A DNA stretch of 64,000 bases from UBA8514 sp034933685 (GCA_034933685.1 JAYFNB010000035.1:8920-72919), one strand, 5' to 3'; positions 34,182 through 43,778 are shown, numbered from the stretch's first letter. The notes: generated from the sequence alone by a model not told the origin. Made by a program: numbers and translations.

Positions 34182-34592
34182 ATGAGCGAATTAAAATCGT
34201 GCCCATTTTGTGGGGGTAAAGCAAGTGAAAATTTATTGACCGAAATAACTAAGTATGATTTATATACAGTTTCTTGTGAAAATAATAATTGTGGCGTACA
34301 TCCGCATACAGTTGGACTTACATATGAAGAAGCGGTTACAAAGTGGAACAATCGCGCTAGTGGTTGGATACCTGTAAGTGATAGGTTGCCAGACAAGGGA
34401 AAAATAAACACAAATATACGGGACTATCAGCAGTATATGTGTCTTGTTGATTGCAAAGGAACGGGAGGAATGGACGCCCGACCGCTAGGTTTTGACAAGA
34501 CTGGAAAATGGGTTAATGGCGGAATAGACATGTCGAAATATGTTATTGCATGGCAACCGCTACCAAAACCGTATAAGGGGGAAAGGCAATGA
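34182..34592 (+). CDS. Lar-like zinc finger plus DUF551 protein
   Basis: 136 residues. The N-terminal 60 (LKSCPFCGGKASENLL, then CENNNCGVHP and EEAVTKWNNRA) are of the restriction-alleviation Lar type, with two Cys pairs. The rest, starting GWIPVSDRLPDKG and ending YVIAWQPLPKPYKGE, is DUF551. Both modules are frequent in phages. Lar of Rac prophage modulates type I restriction; whether this one does is unknown. Confidence 0.72.
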   Translation: MSELKSCPFCGGKASENLLTEITKYDLYTVSCENNNCGVHPHTVGLTYEEAVTKWNNRASGWIPVSDRLPDKGKINTNIRDYQQYMCLVDCKGTGGMDARPLGFDKTGKWVNGGIDMSKYVIAWQPLPKPYKGERQ

Positions 34593-35224
34593 AACCGATA
34601 TTATTTAACACCAAAATGGTACAAGCGATTTTAAATGGGCAAAAGACGGTTACAAGACGAGTGGTGAAATACCCGTATTTTGTGGATACACATAGTATAC
34701 CCATGCCGATGCGTTCCGCGCCAAAAGGAAGTTATGTATATCAACAGATTGGTGAAATGCCATATCCAGAATATATATATGACGAAGGCGATGTGCTCTG
34801 GATTAGGGAAACATGGTTAAAGGCTGATGACGGATACCACTACAAAACTGATATTGATTTGCCAAGCGAAAGTGAAGATATTAGAAAAAAATACGGATAT
34901 AAATGGCGACCATCAATCCATATGCCGAAAGAAGCCGCAAGAATTTTTTTGAGGGTGACAGATATTAGGGTTGAACAATTGCAGAAGATGTATGTTGATG
35001 ATGCAATTGCAGAAGGCGCATGGGGAGGTGGGCTTCCAACACTTCCGTTTTCGTTGTTAGAGCAAAAATATCCAACAGCTTCCTGTATTGCTATTGCTTC
35101 GTTTGCACATTTATGGGATAGTACAATTCCCAAAAAAGACCTTGATACATATGGATGGAGCGTCAATCCTTGGGTTTGGGTAATTGAATTTGAGAAAGTT
35201 AGTAATCCTGAGAGGCAAATATGA
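34589..35224 (+). CDS. ASCH-like phage protein
   Basis: 211 residues, overlapping the previous stop by four bases (ATGA). The start KPILFNTKMVQAILNGQKTVTRR and the later YDEGDVLWIRETW match the ASCH (PUA-like) proteins of phages, which have been proposed to bind RNA or modified nucleic acids. The substrate is unknown. Confidence 0.72.
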   Translation: MKPILFNTKMVQAILNGQKTVTRRVVKYPYFVDTHSIPMPMRSAPKGSYVYQQIGEMPYPEYIYDEGDVLWIRETWLKADDGYHYKTDIDLPSESEDIRKKYGYKWRPSIHMPKEAARIFLRVTDIRVEQLQKMYVDDAIAEGAWGGGLPTLPFSLLEQKYPTASCIAIASFAHLWDSTIPKKDLDTYGWSVNPWVWVIEFEKVSNPERQI

Positions 35225-35330
35225 TAAAAATACATATCTAACTAAAAGAGAATAAAAAAAGGAGCTTCTGCCCCTCACTCACAAATGTATTATATCAAAT
35301 TTAAAAACTATAATCAAGGGGGAATAGGCT

Positions 35331-35750
35331 TTGACGGCAAAAGAATACTTGTGTGGTGCAAAGGATTTGGACAGACAAATAAAAGCGGATTTGTGCGAAC
35401 TATCACTATTAAGAAAAATGATTGGAGCAGTTAGTGCTATAGACTATGCAAGAGACCGTGTGCAGGTAAGCCCTGAAAATAGCCTTGAAAAAAGCGTAGT
35501 AAAATTAATTAGCTTGGAAGAAAAGATAAATCAGCAGGTAGACAGATTTGTTGATACAAAAAATGAAATAAAGTCTAAAATATCATTTTTGAAAAATAGG
35601 GATGAGAAATTGGTGTTGCAATATCGGTACTTATGCTTTATGTCTTTGGAAATGATAGCTGTAGAAATGAATTATTCATATAGACAAATTAAAAGGATTC
35701 ATCATAGAGCCATAGTATCTTTTGAAAGATGTCCCCTAATGTCCCTTTAA
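35331..35750 (+). CDS. Sigma-like late regulator (DUF1492/ArpU-like)
   Basis: 139 residues from TTG 35331, preceded by AAGGGGG. The C-terminal 55 residues (LKNRDEKLVLQYRYLCFMSL then IAVEMNYSYRQIKRIHHRAI) read as a sigma-70 region-4-type HTH. The N-terminus is helical. Proteins of this type sit just before the packaging genes and switch on late transcription. That role is inferred from position and family. Confidence 0.75.
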   Translation: MTAKEYLCGAKDLDRQIKADLCELSLLRKMIGAVSAIDYARDRVQVSPENSLEKSVVKLISLEEKINQQVDRFVDTKNEIKSKISFLKNRDEKLVLQYRYLCFMSLEMIAVEMNYSYRQIKRIHHRAIVSFERCPLMSL

Positions 35751-35834
35751 TCTGTGCTATTATGTTACCATGAATAATTAAGGACAAAGCCTTGCAGAGA
35801 TGCAGGGCTATTTTTATGCAAGGAGGTGGAAAAA

Positions 35835-36410
35835 ATGGGAAATGCAATGGATCCTGTGAAGGGAACGGATAACATCCTTGATTTTGCGGATGTTCTTTTG
35901 GAAAAACCAAAGGTCGGAAAACGGAACTATGTTCTGTTTATGACTGGAATATACCTGGGACGTAGAATTTCAGACCTTTTAAAATTAAGGGTTCGGGATG
36001 TTAAGGGCAAAAATAAGGTTTATTTTCGGGAGTCCAAAAAGGGTAAGGAATTTAATTTAGTAATCAACAAAGAATTGAAAGAAATTTATAGTGATTACTG
36101 CAAAGACAAAAAAGATCATGAGTTTTTATTTCAGAGTTCCAGATGTAAAACCCCGAAGCATATTACAAGGCAGATGTGTTGGAAAATTTTTAAAGAGGCA
36201 GGAGAACAGCTTGGATATGATGACAAAATAGGTTGTCATTCCTTAAAGAAAACATTAGGAAGAAAGCTTTATGATGATGGGGTGGACATTGGCTTGATCA
36301 TGCACATTCTTGGTCATGATGATATTAATTATACAAAACGATACATTGGTGTAACTGGTGATGAAATGAACCGAGCATTGGAAGTGGTTTCGTATCGGTT
36401 ACACAGATGA
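35835..36410 (+). CDS. Short tyrosine-recombinase-like protein
   Basis: 191 residues from ATG 35835, seven bases after AAGGAGGTGG. Only a catalytic-type domain is present: LGRRISDLLKLRVRDV (first Arg), CHSLKKTLGR in place of HxLRH, so the second Arg is Lys, LGHDDINYTKRYIGV with the Tyr. The standard core-binding domain is missing. Such short recombinases occur between early and packaging genes in clostridial phages; the role is unclear and could be dimer resolution or regulation rather than integration. Confidence 0.75.
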   Translation: MGNAMDPVKGTDNILDFADVLLEKPKVGKRNYVLFMTGIYLGRRISDLLKLRVRDVKGKNKVYFRESKKGKEFNLVINKELKEIYSDYCKDKKDHEFLFQSSRCKTPKHITRQMCWKIFKEAGEQLGYDDKIGCHSLKKTLGRKLYDDGVDIGLIMHILGHDDINYTKRYIGVTGDEMNRALEVVSYRLHR

Positions 36411-36689
36411 TTTTTTAAAATGCTTATTAGTTTACATAATAGGGACTTGTCAATTAAAGAGAATCTAAAAAAGTTTCTTCCTTAATACAAAACAATTAAA
36501 GTTAGTAGACACTTTAATTATTAAGTCAAATCCGTCATTATGCACAAACAAAATGAAAGCATAAGAAAATGAGTGGATAAAGAGTGAAAATGATGTGTTA
36601 TTTGTATATGTTTTTGCGTGCTAAAGCACAGGTAATATTGCACAATTGCTAAAATTTACAGTCGAGAAGAAGTAAAGGGGATTAAAACA
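36411..36689. other. Gap before packaging genes
   Basis: 279 AT-rich bases with no convincing reading frame or hairpin with a T run. This is a likely place for the late promoter served by the sigma-like protein, but I see no clear boxes. Confidence 0.4.
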
Positions 36690-37094
36690 ATGGAAGACAC
36701 AGTTAAAAATAACCATTGGGCAGAAGTAGCTGGAATATGTGGTGTTGAGTTGGGAGAAGAATTTAATATTGTTGGATGCAACAATAACGAAGTTGCATTC
36801 TCTCCTTATACCATTACGGAAGATGGATTTTTAGACAGAAATGGCGACAGGTGTCCCATAGAATTACATGAATTAATTAGTGGAAAAATAACAATTCAAC
36901 AAAAGCCGTGGAAACCGAAAGATGGGCAACAATACTGGTTTTTTTGGAACACTAGAAGTGTTGGGGCTAATATGTTCAATAGCTATTTATCGCTAGATAT
37001 ACTTAATTATAAATTCGGTAATTGTTTCAGAACAGAAGAAGAAGCAATGCAAAACAGAGATAAAGTCATTGAAATGTTAAATTCAGCAAAATAA
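36690..37094 (+). CDS. Phage protein, unknown
   Basis: 134 residues. NHWAEVAGICGVELGEEFNI then KPWKPKDGQQYWFFW and a final EEEAMQNRDKVIEML resemble small Firmicutes phage proteins with the KPWKPKxGxxYW motif. No function is known. AAAGGGG precedes the ATG at a distance of ten bases. Confidence 0.65.
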   Translation: MEDTVKNNHWAEVAGICGVELGEEFNIVGCNNNEVAFSPYTITEDGFLDRNGDRCPIELHELISGKITIQQKPWKPKDGQQYWFFWNTRSVGANMFNSYLSLDILNYKFGNCFRTEEEAMQNRDKVIEMLNSAK

Positions 37095-37154
37095 TGACAT
37101 GAGAACACTGATAGGAATGCGGTGTCTTTTTTGTAGCCTAAATGAGGTGAGATT

Positions 37155-37454
37155 ATGTATTTGAAAAAGAAAGTTACAAGAAACGGAATTGAGTATGTAG
37201 TAGTTGTTTATAAAGTCGCAAGAGTTCTTTGTACTCTTTGGGTAGATATTAGCATCAAAAAAAGGTTTAGATACAAAAGGTTAGATGTAATCCAAGTAGA
37301 TGAAACAAGTATGAGAAAATATCGGGATGATGACGATTACCTGGTTAAAGTTATAGCGCAAGCGTTTAAACAGTGGGACGAAAGGGCAGAACAGCAAAAG
37401 AAAGAAAATGCTAAGCCTTTGTACCTTGAAAAATGGGACGGAAAGATTAATTGA
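37155..37454 (+). CDS. Phage protein, unknown
   Basis: 99 residues, basic at the start (YLKKKVTRNGIEYVVVVYKV) and helical at the end (AFKQWDERAEQQKKEN). It lies ten bases before the next frame. No family is recognised. Confidence 0.55.
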   Translation: MYLKKKVTRNGIEYVVVVYKVARVLCTLWVDISIKKRFRYKRLDVIQVDETSMRKYRDDDDYLVKVIAQAFKQWDERAEQQKKENAKPLYLEKWDGKIN

Positions 37455-37463
37455 GGTAAAGCC

Positions 37464-37727
37464 ATGTTGCGTATCAAGAAGTCACATATCAATAACCAGT
37501 GGATTGTATATAACCCTAAAGACTTCAAGTATCATACCCATTGCGATAGCCTAAAGATAGCGAAGATTATTAGGGACAATGTGTGTAAGGATAGAGTACC
37601 CAAGTCATGTTGCGTTAGGTTGATTGAGAGTCATATGAGGCTGGCTGATGATAAAAGATATATAGATGCACTGACATTAAGGGTTAAGGAAATATTGAAG
37701 AAACGAGGGCAAGAACATGTTATTTAA
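37464..37727 (+). CDS. Phage protein, unknown
   Basis: 87 residues. LRIKKSHINNQWIVYNPKD and HTHCDSLKIAKIIRDNV suggest a compact basic protein; three cysteines, two adjacent. It overlaps the HNH gene by 11 bases, and close coupling to packaging genes is likely. Function unknown. Confidence 0.55.
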   Translation: MLRIKKSHINNQWIVYNPKDFKYHTHCDSLKIAKIIRDNVCKDRVPKSCCVRLIESHMRLADDKRYIDALTLRVKEILKKRGQEHVI

Positions 37728-38148
37728 AATATGCCCTGGTTGTAATAGCCGATATGAGTTAGGCAAGCAGTGTCCTAATGGCTGCATGGAGAAAGCCGAG
37801 AAGGAGCGTAACAAATACTACGACAAGCATTCAAGGGATAAGGATTCATATGCAGTATATCATAGCAAGCTATGGCCAGTGCTTACTCAGCAGTGCAAGA
37901 CAGAGTTTAATGGTTTAGATATATACCAACTGTACAAGTATGGCAAGGTAGTTTATGGACAATTAAGCCATCATATCGTGACCGTGAAAGACGATATCAC
38001 AAGAGCATATGACATAAGTAATTTGATTTATGTGAGTGATGAAAGCCACGGAGAGATACATGCAGAGTATGACAAGGGCAACAAGCAAGCCATGCAAGAT
38101 TATTTATTCAAAATAATTGAGTGGTATAAGCGAGAGTATAAGGGGTAG
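37717..38148 (+). CDS. HNH endonuclease
   Basis: 143 residues. A zinc-ribbon start (ICPGCNSRYELGKQCPNGC) precedes the HNH core QLSHHIVTVKDD then DISNLIYVSDESHGEIH. HNH proteins next to the terminase help cut concatemers at cos or pac in HK97-type phages. The terminase small subunit follows 135 bases later. Confidence 0.85.
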   Translation: MLFKICPGCNSRYELGKQCPNGCMEKAEKERNKYYDKHSRDKDSYAVYHSKLWPVLTQQCKTEFNGLDIYQLYKYGKVVYGQLSHHIVTVKDDITRAYDISNLIYVSDESHGEIHAEYDKGNKQAMQDYLFKIIEWYKREYKG

Positions 38149-38283
38149 GGGCGGTTAATAAAGTTTTAGATCTTTATTGCAACACCGTTAGCTGAGGTTC
38201 ATGTAAAAGAATTGCCAGTTTCAAAAGATTGAAGGAAAGGAAAAACTGAGGAAAAAAGAAAATGGAGGGAGGAGGAAATTAAA

Positions 38284-38745
38284 ATGGCCTACATAAAACC
38301 AGCTGCATTTAGAAGGGGCAAAACTGGAAAGGCAGAAAAGGAGGCAAGGGAAAAAGCTGAAGAAAGTATGAAGCCTAAGAATGAAATACAAAAAACTGCT
38401 CCCAAGAATTTGAGCAAGACAGGGAAAAAGCTTTACTTAGAAATTATTAAAATACTTCCTGATGGTTTTTTAAGTGATGGGGATAAATATGCTGTGGGTG
38501 TGGTGGCAGAAGCCTTGGATAGGATGCGTGAGTGCCAACAAGAAATAAACCGGCAGGGCATGTTTAATGAAGGCGGCGAGGAACGCTCTGCGGTTAGAAC
38601 CTATGAACGGTATTCCAAGATATTTGCTAAGTTTGGTGGCGCAATCGGATTATCGCCAAAAGATAGGGCGGCACTTGCGGTATTAAATATTAATTCAGAC
38701 GATGTGAAGAATGACCCACTGCTAAAAGCCTTGAGGGGTGATTAG
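38284..38745 (+). CDS. Terminase small subunit (P27 family)
   Basis: 153 residues. After a basic start come KNLSKTGKKLYLEIIKILPD and LSDGDKYAVGVVAEALDRM, then RTYERYSKIFAKFGGAIGLSPKDRAAL, the P27 pattern. It recognises the packaging site and passes DNA to the large subunit encoded two bases later. AGGGAGGAGG precedes ATG 38284. Confidence 0.88.
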   Translation: MAYIKPAAFRRGKTGKAEKEAREKAEESMKPKNEIQKTAPKNLSKTGKKLYLEIIKILPDGFLSDGDKYAVGVVAEALDRMRECQQEINRQGMFNEGGEERSAVRTYERYSKIFAKFGGAIGLSPKDRAALAVLNINSDDVKNDPLLKALRGD

Positions 38746-38747
38746 TA

Positions 38748-40433
38748 TTGATATTGCAGGAAAGAGCCTTACAGTATGCGGAGGATGTTGTTAATGGGAT
38801 TGAAATAACAACATGGGAAGTTAGGGCACAGTGTAAAATCTTTTTAAAGGACTACAACGAACGCAGATATTCAGAAGATTTTGAATTTTACTTTGATGAA
38901 AAAGAATTAGGTATAATTAATAACCTGCTTAAATTGTTTAATTACGCTACGGGGTTTGTGGCAGGCCTGCAGGTGTTAGAGAATCTTGTGCCGTTTCAAT
39001 GCTTTTTGATTGTCAATGTGTTTGCTTGGCGATATAAAAACAATCCGAAGAAATTCAAGCACAACGATATAACTCTTTTCATTTCAAGAAAAAATACAAA
39101 AACGGCACTGGTGGCATTGATATTTTTATTGCTAATGCTTACAGAGCAGGACTACAGTGAATTTTATTCTATTTGCTTAACTAGAGAACTGGCAGCAGAA
39201 ATTAGAAAAGCCATGGTGCAATTGCTGGATGCAAGCCCACTTATAGGTAAGCACTTTACGGTAAGCAAAATTTTTACGGGGAAAATTGAATGCAAGTTAA
39301 CCCACAGTTTTTTTCAACCACGAACGGCAGAAAGCGGAAAGAACAACAGTGTTCGTCCAAGTGCAATCTGTTCTGATGAACACGCTAATTTTCAAAATGC
39401 CGATAACTTCAACGCATTAAAAGGCGGACAAAAGAATGTAATTAACCCATTGGTATTTAGAACTACTACAGCCTATGCCATATCTAACTCCATTATGGAA
39501 GAAGATATTAATTACATACGCAAGGTGTTTGATGGTGTAATTGAGGATGAAAGGCAGTTTGCTTTACTGTATTATGCAGAGCCAGAACATTTATGGGATG
39601 ATATTGGCATGTATCAATCCAATCCTTTAAGGATTGAAGAAAACTATGATATTGTTCGTGACAACCGAAAAAAGGCAAAAGAAAAGCCACAAGAAAAAAT
39701 TGAATATGTTACAAAAGATATGAACAATTTTCTGCCATCAAACGCAGGAAACCCATATATTAAGTTTGAAGCATGGAAAAAATGTGAAGTCGAGCATGTT
39801 GACTTTACAGGCAAAGAGGTTGTGGTTAGTTTAGATGCCTCACTGACAACGGATTTGACAGCACTGGACATGATGTATGAAGAAGATGGGTTTTATTATC
39901 TAAAGGCACATTCGTTTTTGCCAGAAAACACATTGGAGGATAGGCGAGAAAAGATTGATTACCGTATGATGCAAGACTTGGGACATTGCACAATAACGCC
40001 TGGCGATATCGTTGACTATAATTTACTAAAAGAAAGAATACGAGAAATAGAAAGCAAACACAAGTGCCATGTTAAGGTGATTGCTACGGACCCATATAAT
40101 ATTACTGCAACCATGCAAGAATTAGCTGAAGAGTTTGACGTGGTTTTGCTAAAACAAACCTATAGCGAACTTAGCCCAGCGATAAAGCAGTTTAGGGATG
40201 ATGTTTATAAGGGGATTGTTCGACATGAAAAAAATTCATTACTTGATTGGTGTATGAGCAATACCACCACAGTGGAGGGTAGAGTTAGTGGGGATATTCT
40301 TTTAAACAAAGTAAATAAGAACAAAACAAGAATTGATATGGTTGTGGCAGCTATATTTGCTTACCATGAACTATTTGTGCCAGAAACAAAGCCAATAATC
40401 ACAGAAGAAACCATAAAATCTTTCTATAGTTAG
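38748..40433 (+). CDS. Terminase large subunit
   Basis: 561 residues from TTG 38748. The ATPase Walker A variant is ISRKNTKTALVALI (family RKNxKT) and Walker B is ICSDEHANF. The nuclease half has VVVSLDASLTTDLTALDM, then IATDPYNITATM and RIDMVVAAIFAYHE, matching the RNase-H-like acidic residues. It cuts concatemers and pumps DNA into the prohead. Confidence 0.94.
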   Translation: MILQERALQYAEDVVNGIEITTWEVRAQCKIFLKDYNERRYSEDFEFYFDEKELGIINNLLKLFNYATGFVAGLQVLENLVPFQCFLIVNVFAWRYKNNPKKFKHNDITLFISRKNTKTALVALIFLLLMLTEQDYSEFYSICLTRELAAEIRKAMVQLLDASPLIGKHFTVSKIFTGKIECKLTHSFFQPRTAESGKNNSVRPSAICSDEHANFQNADNFNALKGGQKNVINPLVFRTTTAYAISNSIMEEDINYIRKVFDGVIEDERQFALLYYAEPEHLWDDIGMYQSNPLRIEENYDIVRDNRKKAKEKPQEKIEYVTKDMNNFLPSNAGNPYIKFEAWKKCEVEHVDFTGKEVVVSLDASLTTDLTALDMMYEEDGFYYLKAHSFLPENTLEDRREKIDYRMMQDLGHCTITPGDIVDYNLLKERIREIESKHKCHVKVIATDPYNITATMQELAEEFDVVLLKQTYSELSPAIKQFRDDVYKGIVRHEKNSLLDWCMSNTTTVEGRVSGDILLNKVNKNKTRIDMVVAAIFAYHELFVPETKPIITEETIKSFYS

Positions 40434-40445
40434 AAGGTGAAAACA

Positions 40446-40610
40446 ATGAAAAAAATTAGAGACAATATAACGGAAATATTGTTTGTATTAGGCTTTATCA
40501 ATATTGATATTGCTTTTTTTATGCAGAATTTTAAGTACGGATTGACTGCAACTGGTATCAGCTTAATTATAATTAGCGTGTTAATTGCGGTTTCTAGTGG
40601 AAGGAGGTGA
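40446..40610 (+). CDS. Small two-TM protein between terminase and portal
   Basis: 54 residues, from an ATG just after AAGGTGAAAAC to a TGA at 40608-40610. Two hydrophobic stretches (ILFVLGFINIDIAFF and TATGISLIIISVLIAV) predict two membrane passes. Its place and size match the DUF1056-like genes found here in siphovirus and myovirus head operons. Function unknown. Its stop overlaps the portal's ribosome site. Confidence 0.65.
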   Translation: MKKIRDNITEILFVLGFINIDIAFFMQNFKYGLTATGISLIIISVLIAVSSGRR

Positions 40611-40615
40611 GAAAC

Positions 40616-41863
40616 ATAGGATTCTTAAAAGGGGTATTTAGAATTAGAAATGATACAAGGGTTTTTACACTGGACGATTCAAATATTCTTAGTTTATTAG
40701 GAATAACGGATTCAACAAAGGAGGCATTGGGGGAAACAACATACTTCATAGCCTTACAGCATCTATCGCAGACGTTATCCAAAATACCACGTTATGTTTA
40801 TACTAGGGATCATAAAAAGGGCAGAGAGAGGGCTGACAAAGGCGAGTTAGAGTATTTGCTTAACGTAGAACCAAACAGTTATTATTCAGCAACTACCTTG
40901 TGGGCGAGTGTAGAGCTAAACAGATTGCATTATGGCAACGCTTATGTATACATAGAACGTTCTGACTTTGGCATTAAACACTTGTGGCTACTTCCAACAA
41001 CAGATGTTCAAATTTATATGGATGATGCTGGAATATTTGGGAAAACCAATGCAATTTATTATGTGTATACGGACAGCAAAACTTTAAAACGATACACTTT
41101 TTTTCAATATGAAATATTACACTACAAAACACATATGAGCTTTGACGGAATCACAGGGCTTGCTACAAAGGATATAATTTCAACACAAATCAACAGTCTG
41201 AAATACAGCGAAGAGTTTCAAGGAAAGTTATTCAAGAGCAATATGTTTGGCAGCAAGGTTATTCTGCAATATACAGGAGAAATGGGCAGTGGTGCCAAAG
41301 ATACACTTATAAAAGAAACTGAAAGGTATGCCAATGCGGTTGGAAGTGGGAAGTATTTACCGCTGCCAATAGGAATTACTGCAACAACACTGGATATGAA
41401 GTTATCAGATGCTGAGTTTGTTGAATTAAATAAGTTAAGCAGTTTGCAGTTAGCCGCTTGTTTCGGCATTAAGCCAAATGTTACCAACAATTACGACAAA
41501 TCAAGCTATAGCAATTCAGAAACACAGCAACTTGATTTTTACGTGAATACTTTGCAGCCGATTTTCAAAATGTACAACGATGAAGACACTATAAAATTAA
41601 TACCAATAAAAGAAAAAATAAAAGGCACTGCAATTGAGTTAGACAAAGAAGTGCTGTTTGAGCTAGACAAACAGACCCAAATGGAAATCTTGGTAAAAGG
41701 CCTTAACAACTTCATCACGACCCCTAATGAAGCGAGGGAAAAGATAGGTTATCCTTATGTTGATGACGAAAATGCTAATAAATTATACGGAAACGGTAAT
41801 TTAATAGAATTGTCCAGAGCAGGTGAGGGCACAAACTATGGAGAAGGAGGTGAGAACGAATGA
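40616..41863 (+). CDS. Portal protein, HK97 family
   Basis: The frame from GTG 40607 gives 418 residues; from the codon ATA at 40616 it gives 415. The ribosome site AAGGAGGTGA (40601-40610) overlaps the GTG but lies eight bases before the ATA, and a start at ATA yields GFLKGVF after the first residue, the usual portal beginning. Middle motifs are HYGNAYVYIERSD, LHYKTHMSFDGITGL and FGIKPNVTNNYDKSSYSN. It forms the dodecameric ring for DNA entry. ClpP-like protease follows with a four-base overlap. Confidence 0.9.
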   Translation: MGFLKGVFRIRNDTRVFTLDDSNILSLLGITDSTKEALGETTYFIALQHLSQTLSKIPRYVYTRDHKKGRERADKGELEYLLNVEPNSYYSATTLWASVELNRLHYGNAYVYIERSDFGIKHLWLLPTTDVQIYMDDAGIFGKTNAIYYVYTDSKTLKRYTFFQYEILHYKTHMSFDGITGLATKDIISTQINSLKYSEEFQGKLFKSNMFGSKVILQYTGEMGSGAKDTLIKETERYANAVGSGKYLPLPIGITATTLDMKLSDAEFVELNKLSSLQLAACFGIKPNVTNNYDKSSYSNSETQQLDFYVNTLQPIFKMYNDEDTIKLIPIKEKIKGTAIELDKEVLFELDKQTQMEILVKGLNNFITTPNEAREKIGYPYVDDENANKLYGNGNLIELSRAGEGTNYGEGGENE

Positions 41864-42552
41864 AAATAGAAATAAAAGGGGCGATCGTATCAAACGATGA
41901 TGCATGGATTTATGAATATTTTGAAATGGAATGTACAACCCCTAAAATGGTGAACCAAGCATTAGAAAAAGCAAAGGGGGAAGACATAGAGGTTGTAATA
42001 AATTCTGGCGGTGGTTCAGTCTTTGCAGGTTCTGAAATTTATACGGCACTAAAGAGTTATAACGGAAAAACAGAAGGGAAAATTGTAGGAGTTGCCGCCA
42101 GTGCCGCCAGTGTGATTGCAATGGGGGTAAAGTTCCTACAGATTTCTCCAGCTGCTCATATTATGACGCACAGAGCCAGTACATATGGTGAGGGCAACAA
42201 AAATGACATGCAAAAAACGGTGGGAATGCTGGATGGTATTGACCAAAGCATTGCAAACGTATACTTGATAAAAACAGGCATGAGCCAACAGGAGTTATTA
42301 AGCATGATGGATAAGGAAACATGGCTAACGGCACAACAGGCGAAAGAGTTAGGGTTTGTGGATGCTATCATGTTTGAGGATGAAGTTCAGGCCGTTGCCA
42401 GTGCAGATGTGGGTGGGTTATTGCCACAATCAGTAATTAACAAAATAAGAAATGAATTTAGAAAAGAACCTGAGGCAAAAGATAAAGAAGAAAAGGCAAA
42501 ACAAGAAGAGTTGGAAGTGGCGAAAGCAAAGCTAAAATTAGCTTTGGTATAA
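41860..42552 (+). CDS. ClpP-like prohead protease
   Basis: 230 residues. INSGGGSVFAGSEIYTAL, then GVAASAASVIAMG with the probable nucleophile Ser84, and IMTHRAS with His104 make the ClpP fold of HK97-type phages. A charged C-terminal tail (EEKAKQEELEVAKAKL) may link to scaffold. It matures the capsid by cutting the scaffold segment of the next protein. Confidence 0.9.
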   Translation: MKIEIKGAIVSNDDAWIYEYFEMECTTPKMVNQALEKAKGEDIEVVINSGGGSVFAGSEIYTALKSYNGKTEGKIVGVAASAASVIAMGVKFLQISPAAHIMTHRASTYGEGNKNDMQKTVGMLDGIDQSIANVYLIKTGMSQQELLSMMDKETWLTAQQAKELGFVDAIMFEDEVQAVASADVGGLLPQSVINKIRNEFRKEPEAKDKEEKAKQEELEVAKAKLKLALV

Positions 42553-42567
42553 AAAGGAGGAATTTGA

Positions 42568-43728
42568 ATGGATAGGTTGGAAGAGTTGCGAGCAGAATTA
42601 AAGGGGCTTAAGGCAGAGGCAAGTAAGTTAGAAACAGCGGATGAAATCAATGCAAAAGTAGTTGAAATTGAAAACGTCAAGGCAAAGATTAAGATTGAAA
42701 AAATGAGAATTGAGGACGAAAGAACAGAAGCGGAAAATAAAATCAGTGGTGGCGGTTCGCAACCGATTAAAGAAACTAAACCTAACATCGATAGTGAGGC
42801 AGAGTATAAAGAGGCTTTTTACAACATGTTGCAAGGCAAGAAGGTTAGCCCAGAACAGGCTATCTTATTAAAATCGGTAAACAATGCGCTTTCTAGTTCC
42901 ACAGGGGAAGATGGGGGTTACTTAATTCCAGTTGACCAAAGAACAACCATTAAAGAACTGCAAAGACAAATGAAATCTTTAGAGGCACTTGTAAATGTTG
43001 AAACTGTAACCACCTTAAGCGGTTCAAGAAACATTGAAAAAGATGCTGAGTATACGCCGTTTGCGGAATTTGACGAGGGGGACGATGTTCCATCTGAAAC
43101 CTCACCACAATTTGTAAATATAGCCTACACAATAAATGACAGGGGTGGAATATTACCAGTTCCAAACAATTTGTTGGCTGACAACACATCGAATCTGGCA
43201 GGATATTTAAACACATGGTTAGCTAAAAAACAGGTGGCAACTAGAAACAGTTTGATTATAACTTTGCTTGCAACAAAAACTAAAACAGCAATTGCGGATT
43301 TTGATGATATTAAAAAAGCACTGAATGTCACTTTAGACCCTGCTATTGCTGCAATGGCAACAATAGTTACTAATCAAACAGGATATAACTGGCTGGATAC
43401 TCAAAAAGACGTTGACGGCAAGTATTTAATGCAGCCAATGGTTACAGACCTAACTAAAAAAGCGCTATTTGGGTTATATCCTGTTGAGGTTTTCTCAAAC
43501 AAAACGCTTGCGAATGACACCACTAGTGGAACAAAATCACCGTTAATAATTGGTTCACTAAAAGAGGCCGTTACATTATTTGATAGACAGGCAATGTCAC
43601 TTTTATCAACACAAATTGGTGGAACTTCTTTTTCTAAAAACAGAACAGAAATAAGAGCAATTACAAGGGAAGATGTTGCAGCAGTAGATTTTAATGCAAT
43701 TGTCTATGGGCAGGTAACAATAGCATAA
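42568..43728 (+). CDS. Major capsid protein, HK97 fold
   Basis: 386 residues. The first 75 residues are a charged coiled coil (LEELRAELKGLKAEASKLET) that acts as the built-in scaffold (delta domain). The HK97 fold follows from about 100, with GGYLIPVDQRTTIKELQRQM, then LSTQIGGTSFSKNRTEIRAI at the end. The protease next door should remove the scaffold part. AAAAGGAGG precedes ATG. Confidence 0.93.
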   Translation: MDRLEELRAELKGLKAEASKLETADEINAKVVEIENVKAKIKIEKMRIEDERTEAENKISGGGSQPIKETKPNIDSEAEYKEAFYNMLQGKKVSPEQAILLKSVNNALSSSTGEDGGYLIPVDQRTTIKELQRQMKSLEALVNVETVTTLSGSRNIEKDAEYTPFAEFDEGDDVPSETSPQFVNIAYTINDRGGILPVPNNLLADNTSNLAGYLNTWLAKKQVATRNSLIITLLATKTKTAIADFDDIKKALNVTLDPAIAAMATIVTNQTGYNWLDTQKDVDGKYLMQPMVTDLTKKALFGLYPVEVFSNKTLANDTTSGTKSPLIIGSLKEAVTLFDRQAMSLLSTQIGGTSFSKNRTEIRAITREDVAAVDFNAIVYGQVTIA

Positions 43729-43736
43729 TTTAATTT

Positions 43737-43763
43737 AGAGGGCTTTTATGCCCTCTGAAATTT
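43737..43763 (+). terminator. Hairpin after the capsid gene
   Basis: AGAGGGC and GCCCTCT pair around TTTTAT, followed by GAAATTTT. It probably lets part of the transcripts end here, so that capsid is made in excess over tail proteins. Confidence 0.5.
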
Positions 43764-43778
43764 TAAGTAGGTGGTTGA

